DNA of 33,226 nt, taken from assembly GCF_001005315.1 (NCBI RefSeq), contig NZ_LBMG01000055.1:1-33226 (forward strand). Reading direction: 5' to 3'. Position 1 is the first letter of the stretch. Every line of letters begins with the position of its first letter. This DNA is from Kordia jejudonensis (GTDB lineage Bacteria > Bacteroidota > Bacteroidia > Flavobacteriales > Flavobacteriaceae). The notes under the pieces were generated by a model. It was not told the origin of the DNA and did no database searches. It saw nothing but the letters and a program-made list of their open reading frames with translations. Position numbers and translations under genes: made by a program. Shown one piece after another: positions 33,196 through 33,226 of the stretch.

Positions 33196-33226
33196 CGTCA
33201 CTTCTGTAAAGGTTAAGTAATTCGTT
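33196..33226. repeat. Right copy of window-end inverted repeat
   Basis: Reverse complement of bases 1-31 with one mismatch. It lies just beyond the priA-flanking repeats. Confidence 0.8.

Overview
The window looks like a piece of chromosome from a marine-type member of the Flavobacteriaceae (Bacteroidota), possibly Kordia-like. Signs are the low GC, the absence of Shine-Dalgarno sequences before most starts, several exact -7 boxes of the Bacteroidota form TAnnTTTG, Bacteroidota-typical families (DUF4252, DUF2147, Haem_bd, S41 lipoproteins, CarboxypepD_reg-like) and RiPP precursors of the type annotated as class I lanthipeptides in Kordia. The genus is an inference. I see no tRNA, rRNA, CRISPR array, phage or intact insertion sequence.

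Layout. 1-4.6 kb: vitamin B12 uptake, with btuC and btuF on the minus strand divergent from a cobalamin riboswitch and btuB. 4.6-6.8 kb: an unrecognised protein and a GH64/thaumatin-like beta-1,3-glucanase. 6.8-8.4 kb: a long imperfect palindrome and an S41 peptidase lipoprotein. 8.5-10.7 kb: an ECF sigma factor, a putative anti-sigma membrane protein and two DUF4252 proteins, the second behind a terminator and an ATCA tandem repeat. 10.7-19.8 kb: mostly housekeeping genes (tail-anchored unknown, purB, helical-repeat protein, haem-binding protein, sirtuin, TPR protein, TrmH-type methyltransferase, 37-aa membrane ORF, DUF1801, VOC protein, GH13 lipoprotein). 20.2-21.5 kb: a TM2 / DUF2752 / DUF4870 membrane-protein operon. 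21.6-25.5 kb: a CarboxypepD_reg protein, a DEAD-box helicase with an Arg/Gly tail, rdgB and rlmH.

25.7-27.6 kb is the accessory spot. Four small Cys-rich peptides share a leader ending in a double glycine. Each is followed by its own terminator, and a fifth cassette looks vestigial. No LanB, LanC, LanM, protease or transporter gene lies in the window, so maturation would depend on enzymes encoded elsewhere. 27.6-33.1 kb returns to housekeeping genes: nadC, a YihY/BrkB membrane protein, a chalcone-isomerase-like protein, DUF2147 and priA.

Cross-cutting points. Three housekeeping genes (trmH, rlmH, priA) have an exact TAnnTTTG box exactly four bases before the start codon, suggesting leaderless mRNAs. 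Dispersed repeats sit in convergent or 3'-flanking gaps. The two ends of the window are a 31-bp inverted repeat with one mismatch. The DUF2752 gene has no ATG, GTG or TTG start upstream of its conserved CPSCG motif.
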